A stretch of 45,957 bases of DNA from JAAYCI01 sp964370165 (GTDB taxonomy: Bacteria; Bacillota; Clostridia; Oscillospirales; Ruminococcaceae). Both the position numbers and the translations under genes were made by a program. Positions within the stretch are counted from its first letter, which is position 1; every line of letters begins with the position of its first letter. The notes beneath the pieces were generated by a model. The model ran no database searches. It had not been told where the DNA came from and saw only the letters and a program-made list of their open reading frames with translations. Of this stretch, positions 21,824-30,256 are shown piece by piece. The DNA is taken from the NCBI GenBank assembly GCA_964370165.1, contig CAYJIG010000010.1, positions 1-45,957 of the forward strand, written 5' to 3'.

Positions 21824-23653
21824 ATGCGTAGGTTTTGGGCGGCATGGAGCACCAGGCTAAAAAATTATTACCGCAAATCAAGTATCCAGCTGATTTTATC
21901 GGTGTCTTTTACGGTGGCATCGATTTTTGGTATGGTGCTTTTAGGCATGTCGCTGTTTTTGAGGTTTACAGCGCTAAGTAATGCGCAAACAGCCACAAAC
22001 AGCCTGCAAATTGTAGAGCAGGTAAGCCTTAGCCTAAACAACTACCTGCGGGATATGATGAGCGTGTCCGATACCATGTACTACAGTGTCATAAAAAACA
22101 CAGACCTTGATAACGATAGCCTACAAGATGAAATGACGCTACTGTATGAAAACAGCCAAGAGTCTTTAGTGTCGATTGCGGTGTTTTCAGTAGACGGAAA
22201 ACTGGTGGATGCAACACCGCTATCTACGTTTAAAAACAGTGTGGCGCCGGCTAAAGAAGAGTGGTTTATCCAGGCAACACAGCGCATAGAAAACCTGCAT
22301 TTTTCCACACCGCATGTACAAAATTTGTTTGAAGACACAAACAATTCTTTCCGATGGGTGGTATCTTTAAGCCGCTGGGTAGAGCTGAATTATGGCGGAA
22401 GTACAGAGGATGGTGTGCTTTTAGTCGACATGAATTTTGAAGAAATTGCTCAAATTTGCGGCGCCAGTGTTTTGCCGGAATCAGGCTATCTTTACCTGAT
22501 GGATAGTAGTGGTGAGCTGATTTATCACCCACGCCAGCAGCTGATTTATTCAGGACTTATGCAGGAAAACAACGAGCAAGCAGCAGGATATGTAGATGGC
22601 AACCACGAAGAAGTTTTTTTGAATCAAGCAAGACAGGTGACGGTCAAGACAATAGGCTACACCGGCTGGAAACTGGTAAGCGTGGTGCCCACAGACAGTC
22701 TTTTTTCTGATTACAATCAGCTGGTATTGTTTTTCTTTTTTGTGGTTTTGTTCTCGGTGTTTTTATTGATATTTGTCAATTTACGGATATCAGAGCGTAT
22801 ATCTGTCCCGATAAAAACTTTGGATAAAGCCGTTAAAGAACTGGAACGTGGAGTGCAAGATGTTTCCCTTGCGGTGAACGGGCCGTATGAAATTGAACAT
22901 CTTAGCAACTCGGTACAGTCGATGGTGTCTACCATGAATCACCTGATGGAGGATATCATAAAGCAAGAAAAACAAAAAAGGCGTAGTGAGCTGGATGTTC
23001 TTCACTCGCAAATAAACCCACATTTTTTGTATAATACTTTAGATTCTGTGGTGTGGATGGTCGAAAGTGGTCGCAGTGAAGAAGCGGTTGTTATGGTGAC
23101 GGCGCTTGCACGACTATTCCGTGTGTCGCTAAGTAGTGGCCGAAACACTATACCATTGGCGGATGAAATAAGCCATGCGGAAAATTATCTTACCATTCAG
23201 CAGATGCGATATAAAAATAAATTTGCAACACAGATAAAATTCCCGGAGCAATATAGAGGATTTTATACTATCAAATTGATAATTCAGCCGGTTTTAGAAA
23301 ATGCTATTTATCATGGGATGGCCTATGCAGAAGACGGCGATGGAAGCATTGTGTTGTCAGTTCGTGAAGAAGACGATGGGCTTGTGATTGAAATTGCCGA
23401 TAACGGGCCGGGGATGCCAAAAGAACGGGTGGATGAACTGCTGAAGGAAAATCCACCTACTACAAAAACACAGGTAAACGGAAAAGGCTCCGGAATCGGC
23501 CTTTATAATGTGCACCGCCGTATCCAGTTAAGCTTTGGCCCTCAGTATGGATTGCGAATCTTTTCAGAGCCGGATGTCGGAACTACTGTTCATATCCTTT
23601 TGCCAAAAATAGACGAAGATATGCTTAAAGAAGGAGATGGCAAGCATGAATAA
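21824..23653 (+). CDS. YesM-family sensor histidine kinase
   Basis: This 609-residue membrane kinase has a helix at about 24-48, an extracytoplasmic Cache-like domain (about 50-300), a second helix at about 303-325 and a HAMP linker (about 325-380). The His_kinase domain has phosphoacceptor His400 in HSQINPHFLYNTLDSV, and the ATPase domain has DNGPGMPKE and GSGIGLYNVHRRI. This is the partner of YesN, 24 bases after its stop. Its extracellular domain is the likely docking site for a sugar-loaded binding protein. The end overlaps the next gene by 8 bases, so the binding-type protein downstream is translated with it. Confidence 0.92.
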   Translation: MRRFWAAWSTRLKNYYRKSSIQLILSVSFTVASIFGMVLLGMSLFLRFTALSNAQTATNSLQIVEQVSLSLNNYLRDMMSVSDTMYYSVIKNTDLDNDSLQDEMTLLYENSQESLVSIAVFSVDGKLVDATPLSTFKNSVAPAKEEWFIQATQRIENLHFSTPHVQNLFEDTNNSFRWVVSLSRWVELNYGGSTEDGVLLVDMNFEEIAQICGASVLPESGYLYLMDSSGELIYHPRQQLIYSGLMQENNEQAAGYVDGNHEEVFLNQARQVTVKTIGYTGWKLVSVVPTDSLFSDYNQLVLFFFFVVLFSVFLLIFVNLRISERISVPIKTLDKAVKELERGVQDVSLAVNGPYEIEHLSNSVQSMVSTMNHLMEDIIKQEKQKRRSELDVLHSQINPHFLYNTLDSVVWMVESGRSEEAVVMVTALARLFRVSLSSGRNTIPLADEISHAENYLTIQQMRYKNKFATQIKFPEQYRGFYTIKLIIQPVLENAIYHGMAYAEDGDGSIVLSVREEDDGLVIEIADNGPGMPKERVDELLKENPPTTKTQVNGKGSGIGLYNVHRRIQLSFGPQYGLRIFSEPDVGTTVHILLPKIDEDMLKEGDGKHE

Positions 23654-24611
23654 ACGATATATGATTGCACTTGCCTTGTTACTTTTTCTTTTGGGCGCGG
23701 GCGTGTTACTTTCGTTAAGTACATTTTGGATACCCGGAAACGAAAGCGTGCCTGATTTGCTTGAAATATCTGTGATTGTTAGGGAGGATGACAGTCAAGT
23801 TTTCCAGGCAATGCGCCTTGGCATGAATAGCGCAGCGGAAGACTATGTCGCTGAAATTCGGTTCTTGACACTACCCTCAGAAAACGATACCGCAGCCCAG
23901 CGTGAACTTTTATACAGTGAGCTGGACGGTGGAGTGGATGGCATTGTACTGGTGCCTACCGACACACAGGCGTTGGCCGAGGATGTCAAGGCTATCACAG
24001 AGCAAATCCCTGTAGTCACGCTGGATGCAGACATGACAAGTGATGGCGCACATGCGTTTATTTCTGTGAGCAATAAAGCTTTGGGCGAGGCCTTGGGTAA
24101 TGCAGCCATAAACAGTATGTCTAAAGGCGAGAATGTGCTTTTACTAAATAGAGAACCGCAAAACAGTGGCGTGAATGAACGAATTTCGGCCGCAGCGGCT
24201 GTACTGGAAGAATATGGGTGTATAGTGAACTACACATCCGGCGCAGACGAAGACGACCTTATGCAGGCGCTGGAGTATGATTTGGCAGATAAAAGACCCA
24301 AAGCGGTGATTGCATTCGAAGCAAGCACGCTGGAAAGCGCTGCAAATTTAATGCGGGCACGATACTCGCAAACTTTGCTATATGGTATGGGCGCCACTGA
24401 AACCATCACAGCTCATATCGAGTCGGGACGTATCACAGGCATAGCCGCTCCAAATGAATTTGCCGCAGGATATCTGGCGGTGGAAAGGCTAGCTTTAGCC
24501 ATGCAAGGGCAAAGCCCGTCACCACTAATAGAGCTGGAGTTTCAAATGGTACGCAAAGAAAATATGTATGATATCGATATTCAAAAGTTTTTGTTTCCGG
24601 TACAGGCCTAA
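23646..24611 (+). CDS. Membrane-anchored periplasmic-binding-domain protein, likely sensory
   Basis: This 321-residue protein has an N-terminal uncleaved-looking helix (about 6-27), no lipobox cysteine, then a Peripla_BP_4 (RbsB-like) domain: DGIVLVPTDTQALAEDV, IPVVTLDADMTSDGAHAFISVSNKALGEALG, VLLLNREPQNSGVNERI. It lacks the calcium loop found in both MglB-like proteins here. Coupled to yesM by an 8-base overlap and with no transport genes of its own, it probably serves as a ligand-binding co-sensor for the kinase. ATG 23646 is chosen over 23637 because AAGGAG is too close to the latter. The ligand is unknown. Confidence 0.8.
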   Translation: MNKRYMIALALLLFLLGAGVLLSLSTFWIPGNESVPDLLEISVIVREDDSQVFQAMRLGMNSAAEDYVAEIRFLTLPSENDTAAQRELLYSELDGGVDGIVLVPTDTQALAEDVKAITEQIPVVTLDADMTSDGAHAFISVSNKALGEALGNAAINSMSKGENVLLLNREPQNSGVNERISAAAAVLEEYGCIVNYTSGADEDDLMQALEYDLADKRPKAVIAFEASTLESAANLMRARYSQTLLYGMGATETITAHIESGRITGIAAPNEFAAGYLAVERLALAMQGQSPSPLIELEFQMVRKENMYDIDIQKFLFPVQA

Positions 24612-24657
24612 GAAGGGGTTTGCAAAGGCAGCATATTTTGGCATGAAGGTGATATAT

Positions 24658-25689
24658 ATGAGACGTTTAAGTCTGTTGTTGATTGTTTTTATTTTACTTA
24701 CTGCTTGTACGACAACGCAAGAGCCGCAAACAGTGCGTGTTGGGGTATTGCTATATGCGCAGGATGATGTGTTTTTAGGTACACTAGTGCATGAACTTGA
24801 ACAATATGCACGAGATAAGGAAGAAGAACTTGGCGTTAAAATCAACCTAGCCCTTGAATATGTAGACAACAACCAATCTCAGCAATATCGGCAAATAGAC
24901 CTAATGTTGTCGCAAGGGTATGATGTGCTTTGCGTGAATGTGGTGGACAGAACGGCGGCTTCCACCATTATAGACAGAGCAAAAGAAATGGACGTACCGC
25001 TCGTGTTTTTTAACAGAGAGCCGGTCCAAGAAGACTTAGAGCGGTTTGAAGATGCATACTATGTGGGCTCGCCTGCTGCCAACGCAGGAATTTTGCAAGG
25101 CGAGATAGTCTTAGATGCTTGGCGCGAAAACCCTGAGCAGATAGACAAAAACCTAGACGGGGTAATACAATATGTCATGCTTGAAGGCGAGCAAGGCCAT
25201 CAAGATGCCCTTTTAAGAACCGAGTACAGCGTGCAGGTATTGACACAAGCCGGTGTACCTTTAGAAAAACTGGCTAGTGCCTCGGCAAACTGGCAACGTG
25301 CACAAGCCACAGATAGAGTAACGCAGTGGATAGATGAGATGCAAAGTGAAAACGAGATAGAACTGATATTGGCCAACAATGACGACATGGCGCTGGGTGC
25401 ATTGGACGCATATTTCAGGGAAGGTTACAACAACGCAGACTTGCCGTTTGTGGTGGGAGTAGACGCCACTTCACCGGCACTGGATGCATTGGAGCAAGGC
25501 ATATTGCAAGGAACTGTTCACAACGACGGGATTCTTCAGGCGCAAACAATATTACAGCTTGCTTTAGAGCTTGTCATGAACGGCGCACCACAAAGCATAC
25601 AGCTGACAGACGACAGGTATGCCTGGTTGGATTATACATCGGTAACACTTGACACACTGCAGGACTTTAGAGAAGATACAGGCTTATAA
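24658..25689 (+). CDS. Second MglB-like galactose-binding lipoprotein, probably regulatory
   Basis: This 343-residue paralogue of the mglB product has a lipoprotein signal ending LLTA-C17, directly followed by the binding domain without the long linker. It keeps the calcium loop DKNLDGVIQYVMLEGEQG from Asp163 and shares NREP, GILQGEIV, ANNDDMALGA and VGVDATSPALDAL with MglB. It sits between the kinase block and galK rather than with mglAC. A division of labour is likely: transport by the first copy, signalling to YesM by this one. Alternatively it is an extra receptor for the same importer. ATG 24658 follows GAAGGTG at 6 bases; earlier in-frame ATGs lack both ribosome site and signal-peptide logic. 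Confidence 0.85.
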   Translation: MRRLSLLLIVFILLTACTTTQEPQTVRVGVLLYAQDDVFLGTLVHELEQYARDKEEELGVKINLALEYVDNNQSQQYRQIDLMLSQGYDVLCVNVVDRTAASTIIDRAKEMDVPLVFFNREPVQEDLERFEDAYYVGSPAANAGILQGEIVLDAWRENPEQIDKNLDGVIQYVMLEGEQGHQDALLRTEYSVQVLTQAGVPLEKLASASANWQRAQATDRVTQWIDEMQSENEIELILANNDDMALGALDAYFREGYNNADLPFVVGVDATSPALDALEQGILQGTVHNDGILQAQTILQLALELVMNGAPQSIQLTDDRYAWLDYTSVTLDTLQDFREDTGL

Positions 25690-25736
25690 ACAAAGCTTAG
25701 CTCATATACATTATTACTACATTAGGAGATGCGCAA

Positions 25737-27008
25737 ATGAAAAATCAAAACAATCTTGAAATTATTAAAACTGCATACCCACAATATGAACAAAAAAAAG
25801 AATATTACGACACCAGGATGAAAGAGCTTGAAATAAGCTTTGAGGCGCAGTTTGGAAAAAGAGAAAACCTAAGGCTGTTTTCTGCGCCCGGGCGCATTGA
25901 AATAGGCGGGAATCATACAGACCACCAGCATGGCTGTGTGTTGGCCGCAGGAATAGACTTAGATGTGCTGGGTGCGGTGTCTGCCACAAGTAGTTCTTTG
26001 GTGCGTCTTTACTCTAAAGGATATGGGCTTATTGAGGTGGATACAAGCATACTGGATATTGATGAAGCCGAAAAAAACACCACATCGGCTTTGATTCGCG
26101 GCATCTACTACAAAATCAAAGAAATGGGCATGAAAGTCGGCGGCATGGATATATATTGCACGTCTGATGTGCTTAGTGGTTCAGGGCTTAGCTCTTCTGC
26201 GGCGTTTGAGGTGTTTTTGGCATCGGCGATAAACCATGTTTATTGTGATGGAAAGCTTACAGCGGTAGAAATTGCCAAGATAGGACAATTTGCCGAAAAT
26301 GTATATTTTGGTAAGCCATCCGGGCTTATGGATCAAATGGCATCTTCGGTGGGGAATGTAGTTGCCATTGATTTTAAGGATGAAAAAAATCCTGTGATAG
26401 AACAGGTGGATTTTTCTGTATCAGAAATAAAGCACGCCATTTGTATTATTGATTCCGGTGCAGACCACGCAGATTTAACGGACGAATATGCGCAAATAAC
26501 ACATGAGATGGCGAAGGTATCTGCTATTTTCGGTAAGAAATACCTGCGCGAGATTTCAAAGGCTGATTTGATGAACTCCGCCAAGGATGTTTGCGAAAAA
26601 GCAGGCGATCGTGCGTTTTTGCGTGCATTACACTTTCAAAACGAAAACGTCCGTGCCGTGTCAGAGGTTGATGCGCTAAAGGAAAAAGACTTCTCTAGGT
26701 TTTTCAGCTTGGTTTCAGAATCGGGCTATTCGTCTTTTATGTATTTACAAAATATATTTCAGGCAAGCGATGCGGGCAACCAAAAAGTGGCGGTGGCTCT
26801 TGCGCTTTGCCAAGAATTTCTGGAGGGTGAGGGCGCTTTCCGTGTGCATGGAGGCGGATTTGCAGGCACAGTGCAAGCGTTTGTTCCACTTTCAAAGTTG
26901 GCAGATTTCAAGTCGAGGATAGAGGCTGTTTTGGGACAGGGAATGTGCCATGTTTTGTCTATTCGCAGGGTTGGAGGCGTCGAAATCCCAAGGATTACGC
27001 ATGAATGA
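25737..27008 (+). CDS. galK: Galactokinase
   Basis: This 423-residue GHMP kinase would make galactose-1-phosphate from imported galactose. It shows the galactokinase signature as the clostridial variant APGRIEIGGNHTDHQHG (50-66), the ATP loop SGSGLSSSAAFE (147-158), the catalytic Asp199 in SGLMDQMASS, and the third GHMP motif RVHGGGFAGTVQAFVP. AGGAG lies 8 bases before the ATG. It follows the second MglB-like gene by 47 bases, closing the galactose module. No galT or galE is in the window, so the rest of the Leloir pathway must be elsewhere. Confidence 0.92.
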   Translation: MKNQNNLEIIKTAYPQYEQKKEYYDTRMKELEISFEAQFGKRENLRLFSAPGRIEIGGNHTDHQHGCVLAAGIDLDVLGAVSATSSSLVRLYSKGYGLIEVDTSILDIDEAEKNTTSALIRGIYYKIKEMGMKVGGMDIYCTSDVLSGSGLSSSAAFEVFLASAINHVYCDGKLTAVEIAKIGQFAENVYFGKPSGLMDQMASSVGNVVAIDFKDEKNPVIEQVDFSVSEIKHAICIIDSGADHADLTDEYAQITHEMAKVSAIFGKKYLREISKADLMNSAKDVCEKAGDRAFLRALHFQNENVRAVSEVDALKEKDFSRFFSLVSESGYSSFMYLQNIFQASDAGNQKVAVALALCQEFLEGEGAFRVHGGGFAGTVQAFVPLSKLADFKSRIEAVLGQGMCHVLSIRRVGGVEIPRITHE

Positions 27009-27023
27009 TTTGCGCCAAAATGC

Positions 27024-27053
27024 TTGATTTCGGCAAAATGATGGTGATAAAAT
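27024..27053 (+). promoter_or_regulatory. Candidate promoter for the ABM-DUF1848 operon
   Basis: TTGATT (27024-27029), an 18-base spacer and TAAAAT (27048-27053), about 35 bases before the ATG at 27089. Confidence 0.45.
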
Positions 27054-27088
27054 AAAGGCGTAAACACAAAATCCAAGGAGAGGGACTG

Positions 27089-27439
27089 ATGAGTAAAGTT
27101 ATAGTATTGTTTGAAGTGAAGCCTACCAAAGAGGGTATGAAAAAGTATTTAGAGCTTGCGGCGATGCTAAAGCCGATGTTCAGCACAGCAGATGGGTTTA
27201 TCAGTGCCGAAAGGTTCCAAAGCCTAAACGAAGAAGGCAAGCTACTTTCAATGAATGTGTGGGAAAGTGAAGAGGCGGTAGAAAAATGGCGCAACAATAT
27301 AAAACATAGAATGGGCCAAGCAAAGGGCAGAGAAAAGCTTTTCGAAAGCTATAAAATAACTGTTTGCAAGTCGGTACGTGAATACAGCGATACCAGCCGT
27401 GAAAATGCACCTAAAGACTCAAACGAGTATTTGCTATGA
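27089..27439 (+). CDS. Antibiotic biosynthesis monooxygenase (ABM) domain protein
   Basis: This 116-residue protein is built of one ferredoxin-like ABM domain: VIVLFEVKPTKEGMKKYLELAAML, then GFISAERFQSLNEEGKLLSMNVWESEEAVEKWRNNIKHRMGQAKGR. ABM proteins include cofactor-free oxygenases, haem-degrading enzymes and many small-molecule binders; no haem or catalytic signature singles one out. AAGGAGAGGG precedes the ATG. The end overlaps the DUF1848 start by 4 bases (ATGA), the first of several tight junctions in this operon. Confidence 0.8.
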   Translation: MSKVIVLFEVKPTKEGMKKYLELAAMLKPMFSTADGFISAERFQSLNEEGKLLSMNVWESEEAVEKWRNNIKHRMGQAKGREKLFESYKITVCKSVREYSDTSRENAPKDSNEYLL

Positions 27440-28377
27440 TAATAAGCGCGACCAGAAGATGCGATATACCGGCTTATTACGGCGAGTGGTTTTTAAATCG
27501 GCTAAAAGATGGCCATGCATTAGTCCAAAATCCATACAACCAAAATCGATATTCCAAGGTGAGCCTTAGCAAAAACGATGTAGACATAATTGTGTTTTGG
27601 ACAAAAAATCCTATCCCGTTTTTGGGCTATCTACCAAAAATTGACGAGCTGGGATACCGCTATTATTTTGAGTTTACCATTACACCGTATGGCAAAAAAA
27701 CAGAAAAAAACTTGCCGGATAAAAAAGTGCTGATTGATATTTTTGTAAAAATGAGCGAAAAGCTGGGCAAGCATCGCATGATTTGGCGGTATGACCCTAT
27801 AATCATTGACGAGCACTATGATATCGCCTACCATAAAGAAAAGTTTGCCTACATGGCAGGCAGGCTTTCAGGCAGTGCAAACAGGTGTGTGATAAGTTTT
27901 GTGGACGGATATAAAAATGTCACAGCTCGCATGGGAAAAAATCCAAGCTATAACATATCCCTTTCAAGTGTTTATGAAATTAGTGAAGCTTTTTCAAAGA
28001 TTGCAAAAGAAAATGATATAGAAATTTTCACGTGTGCTGAAAAATATGACTTGGAAAAATATGGAATAAAACACGGCGCATGTATTGATAAAGATATTAT
28101 CGAAAATATTTTAGGCTGTAAGATAGCAGGGGCTAAAGACAAAAACCAGCGGCCTGAATGCCTGTGTGTAGAGAGTATCGACATAGGAACATATAACTGC
28201 TGCGCAAATGGGTGCAAGTATTGTTATGCGCTACAAAGCGAAGAAAGCGCGCTGAAAAATATCAAAAGGCATAACCCGAAATCGCCGGTGCTGATAGGTG
28301 AAGTAAACCCGAAAGCAATTATCACACAAAGGGATGCAAAAAGTGTTCTAATAAATCAAATGTCATTTTTTGAGTGA
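27436..28377 (+). CDS. DUF1848 family protein with C-terminal CxxxCxxC cluster
   Basis: This 313-residue protein starts with the family hallmark MIISATRRCDIPAYYGEWFLNRL and contains VFWTKNPIPF, RYDPI and SFVDGY. Near the end Cys256, Cys260 and Cys263 form a CxxxCxxC arrangement (in CANGCKYCYAL), the spacing that holds the cluster in radical SAM enzymes, but at the C-terminus instead of the N-terminus. The known DUF1848 family is noted for exactly this resemblance. Function is unproven; an Fe-S enzyme, perhaps acting on nucleic acid or a small molecule, is plausible. It is translationally coupled to the ABM gene. Confidence 0.88.
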   Translation: MIISATRRCDIPAYYGEWFLNRLKDGHALVQNPYNQNRYSKVSLSKNDVDIIVFWTKNPIPFLGYLPKIDELGYRYYFEFTITPYGKKTEKNLPDKKVLIDIFVKMSEKLGKHRMIWRYDPIIIDEHYDIAYHKEKFAYMAGRLSGSANRCVISFVDGYKNVTARMGKNPSYNISLSSVYEISEAFSKIAKENDIEIFTCAEKYDLEKYGIKHGACIDKDIIENILGCKIAGAKDKNQRPECLCVESIDIGTYNCCANGCKYCYALQSEESALKNIKRHNPKSPVLIGEVNPKAIITQRDAKSVLINQMSFFE

Positions 28378-28388
28378 AGGAAAACAAC

Positions 28389-28940
28389 ATGAAAACATAC
28401 ATAGCCCTTCTGCGAGGGATAAATGTCGGTGGTAAGAATAAAATTTCTATGGCACTTTTGAAAACTGCATTCGAGGAAATTGGATTTAGCAATGTTTCAA
28501 CCTATATCAACAGCGGAAATGTGATTTTTAAAAATGATAAAACCGATAAAATAGAACTGATAGCCCAGTGTGAAAATATAATATCTGAAAAGTTTGGTCT
28601 GAATATTCCGGTGTGTGTTGTAACAGCTGGTGAAATTGCAGAGGCTTTGGCGAATGCACCCGAGTGGTGGGACGCTGAAAATGAAGTTGAAACAGTACAT
28701 CAGACTATTTTTCTTATACCGCCGGTTACGGCAAGTGAAGTCTGCAAGGCTGTGGGCGATGCAAAAGATGAGTTTGAAAAAGTGGGATATTACAACAATG
28801 TGATATTTTGGTCTGCGGCAAGGGCTACCTTCACAAAAACAAGATGGAGCAAAATCGCAAGCTCTGATGTGTACAGCAAGGTTACCATCCGAAACGCAAA
28901 CACCGCAAAGAAATTGCTGGCACTTAGCAGCAAGCTTTAG
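28389..28940 (+). CDS. DUF1697 family protein
   Basis: This 183-residue protein begins KTYIALLRGINVGGKNKISMALLKTAFEEIGFSNVSTYINSGNVIF, the defining N-terminal stretch of DUF1697. It ends with YYNNVIFWSAARATFTKTRWSKI and NANTAKKLLALS, also conserved. The family is small, soluble, common in bacteria and of unknown function. The frame opens slightly upstream, but GAAGGA is 8 bases before ATG 28389, 11 bases after the DUF1848 stop. Confidence 0.88.
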   Translation: MKTYIALLRGINVGGKNKISMALLKTAFEEIGFSNVSTYINSGNVIFKNDKTDKIELIAQCENIISEKFGLNIPVCVVTAGEIAEALANAPEWWDAENEVETVHQTIFLIPPVTASEVCKAVGDAKDEFEKVGYYNNVIFWSAARATFTKTRWSKIASSDVYSKVTIRNANTAKKLLALSSKL

Positions 28941-28950
28941 GAGGTGCAAC

Positions 28951-29298
28951 ATGCCGATAGAAACATATCTAAGCACAATTGACGACAAGGCAAAAGAAAA
29001 AATATTACCCATTGTTTCATACATCGAAAAAAACTATAAAGAGGCTATCTTCGATGAAAAATATTCAGAAAAAACATATATTCCCACATGGCGATTTAAC
29101 GGTAGATATGTTGCCATCGGCTGTAGAAAAAACTATATTAGCGTTTACTTTGGTAGTGCCGAGGCGATAGAAATAGTAAAAAACAACATAAACGCGTCAA
29201 ACATCATGGTAAGAAAAGGCTGCGTAAACATCAGTCATGGGAATGAAGATTTTCCGTATGATGCTATATATAAAGGTATTGATGAATGTTTTAAGTAA
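28951..29298 (+). CDS. DUF1801 (YdhG-like) family protein
   Basis: This 115-residue protein resembles DUF1801: a start like IETYLSTIDDKAKEKILPIVSYIEKNY, a central TYIPTWRFNGRYVAIGCRKNYISVYFGS and a C-terminal GCVNISHGNEDFPYDAIYKGIDECFK. Relatives are loosely called iron chaperone-like through similarity to frataxin-fold proteins; the biochemical role here is unknown. AGGAGG is 6 bases before ATG 28951, and the upstream open frame overlapping DUF1697 is ignored. Confidence 0.75.
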   Translation: MPIETYLSTIDDKAKEKILPIVSYIEKNYKEAIFDEKYSEKTYIPTWRFNGRYVAIGCRKNYISVYFGSAEAIEIVKNNINASNIMVRKGCVNISHGNEDFPYDAIYKGIDECFK

Positions 29299-29313
29299 GC
29301 GGAGGTGTTTATT

Positions 29314-29883
29314 ATGGATTACTTCAGCAAACGAGAAAATGTGGATTTATACAGTAGCATGATGGACGGCTACGACAATGGCTTTATCATGAACAGCGTC
29401 GAAAAAGTCCTGCAAAAAAATGCTACTTTACTGGAACTCGGAATGGGAACAGGCGTTGACTTGATTTCTTTATCAGAAAACTATCAAGTGGTTGGAAGTG
29501 ATAACTCGCCACTTTTTGTGAGTGATTTTAAGCTTAAAAGTAAGCTGGATGTTTGTGTTTTGGATGCTGTGAGCGTTGATATAGATAAAAAATTTGACTG
29601 TATTTTTTCAAACAAAGTTCTTCAGCACCTATCAAAAGAAGATTTTGTAACGTCGCTTAAAAATCAAATCAAGCACTTAAATGAAAATGGCATATTATTT
29701 TTCACCTTGTGGCATGGTAAATACAGAGAAGAATTTGAAATGGACGGACAACTTCGATTTGTTTATTATGATAAAGCCACCATAGAAAATCTTTTGCCAA
29801 CCGAGGTGAAGATAGAAGATGTTATTTACTATAAAGAGTTTGAAGAAAATGACTCAATGATCGTGATTTTACGGCTTAAATAA
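29314..29883 (+). CDS. Class I SAM-dependent methyltransferase
   Basis: This 189-residue protein has the SAM-binding motif I LLELGMGTGVDLISL (about 35-49), an acidic end of strand 2 (VVGSDNSPLFV), motif II-like CVLDAVSVD, and FDCIFSNKVLQHL, typical of methyltransferase domain families. The substrate is not predictable. GGAGGTG precedes ATG 29314. It is the last gene of the ABM operon, 15 bases after the DUF1801 stop, and a strong terminator follows. Confidence 0.82.
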   Translation: MDYFSKRENVDLYSSMMDGYDNGFIMNSVEKVLQKNATLLELGMGTGVDLISLSENYQVVGSDNSPLFVSDFKLKSKLDVCVLDAVSVDIDKKFDCIFSNKVLQHLSKEDFVTSLKNQIKHLNENGILFFTLWHGKYREEFEMDGQLRFVYYDKATIENLLPTEVKIEDVIYYKEFEENDSMIVILRLK

Positions 29884-29890
29884 AACATGA

Positions 29891-29932
29891 AAAAGCGATG
29901 ACATGAAAACTCATATCATCGCTTTTATTTTT
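29891..29932 (+). terminator. Terminator of the ABM-DUF1848 operon
   Basis: AAAAGCGATGA pairs with TCATCGCTTTT (11 bp) around a loop that itself can pair ATGA with TCAT, followed by ATTTTT. It begins 8 bases after the methyltransferase stop. Confidence 0.85.
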
Positions 29933-30147
29933 GCGTATAACGGCCGGGTTTTACTACAAATTACTTGAACGCCTGATTTTCAGCGGTTTCTTCTTTTAAA
30001 CAAAATTATAAATATAGTAAACAATATTAATAAAATAGTAAAAAAACGAAACATGGCATGCATATTGATGACACAGCTACCCTAATTAAAGGCATATGAC
30101 CGCACATGATGGTATACGCTGCGACTGGTACTATGTGGCGAGTTTTG

Positions 30148-30176
30148 TTGATACTAAATCTTAAAAATGATACAAT
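30148..30176 (+). promoter_or_regulatory. Sigma-A promoter for the DUF6020 gene
   Basis: TTGATA (30148-30153), an exact 17-base spacer and TACAAT (30171-30176), giving a leader of about 75 bases to the ATG at 30257. Confidence 0.6.
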
Positions 30177-30256
30177 AAAACATAAAATAATAAAGGTGTA
30201 TTATCAGCAGATGGTTGGCCGGTTTATGTTTTTAAAGCACGTCTTGGAGGTATTTA

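Larger units (their letters stand above)
29884..30256. other. Intergenic region, 373 bp
   Basis: Contains the operon terminator (29891-29932), a second weaker hairpin at about 29970-29985 (CGCCTGA/TCAGCG) followed by T-rich sequence, about 150 bases of AT-rich DNA with nothing I recognise, and the promoter at 30148-30176 for the DUF6020 gene. No ORF of note. Confidence 0.6.
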
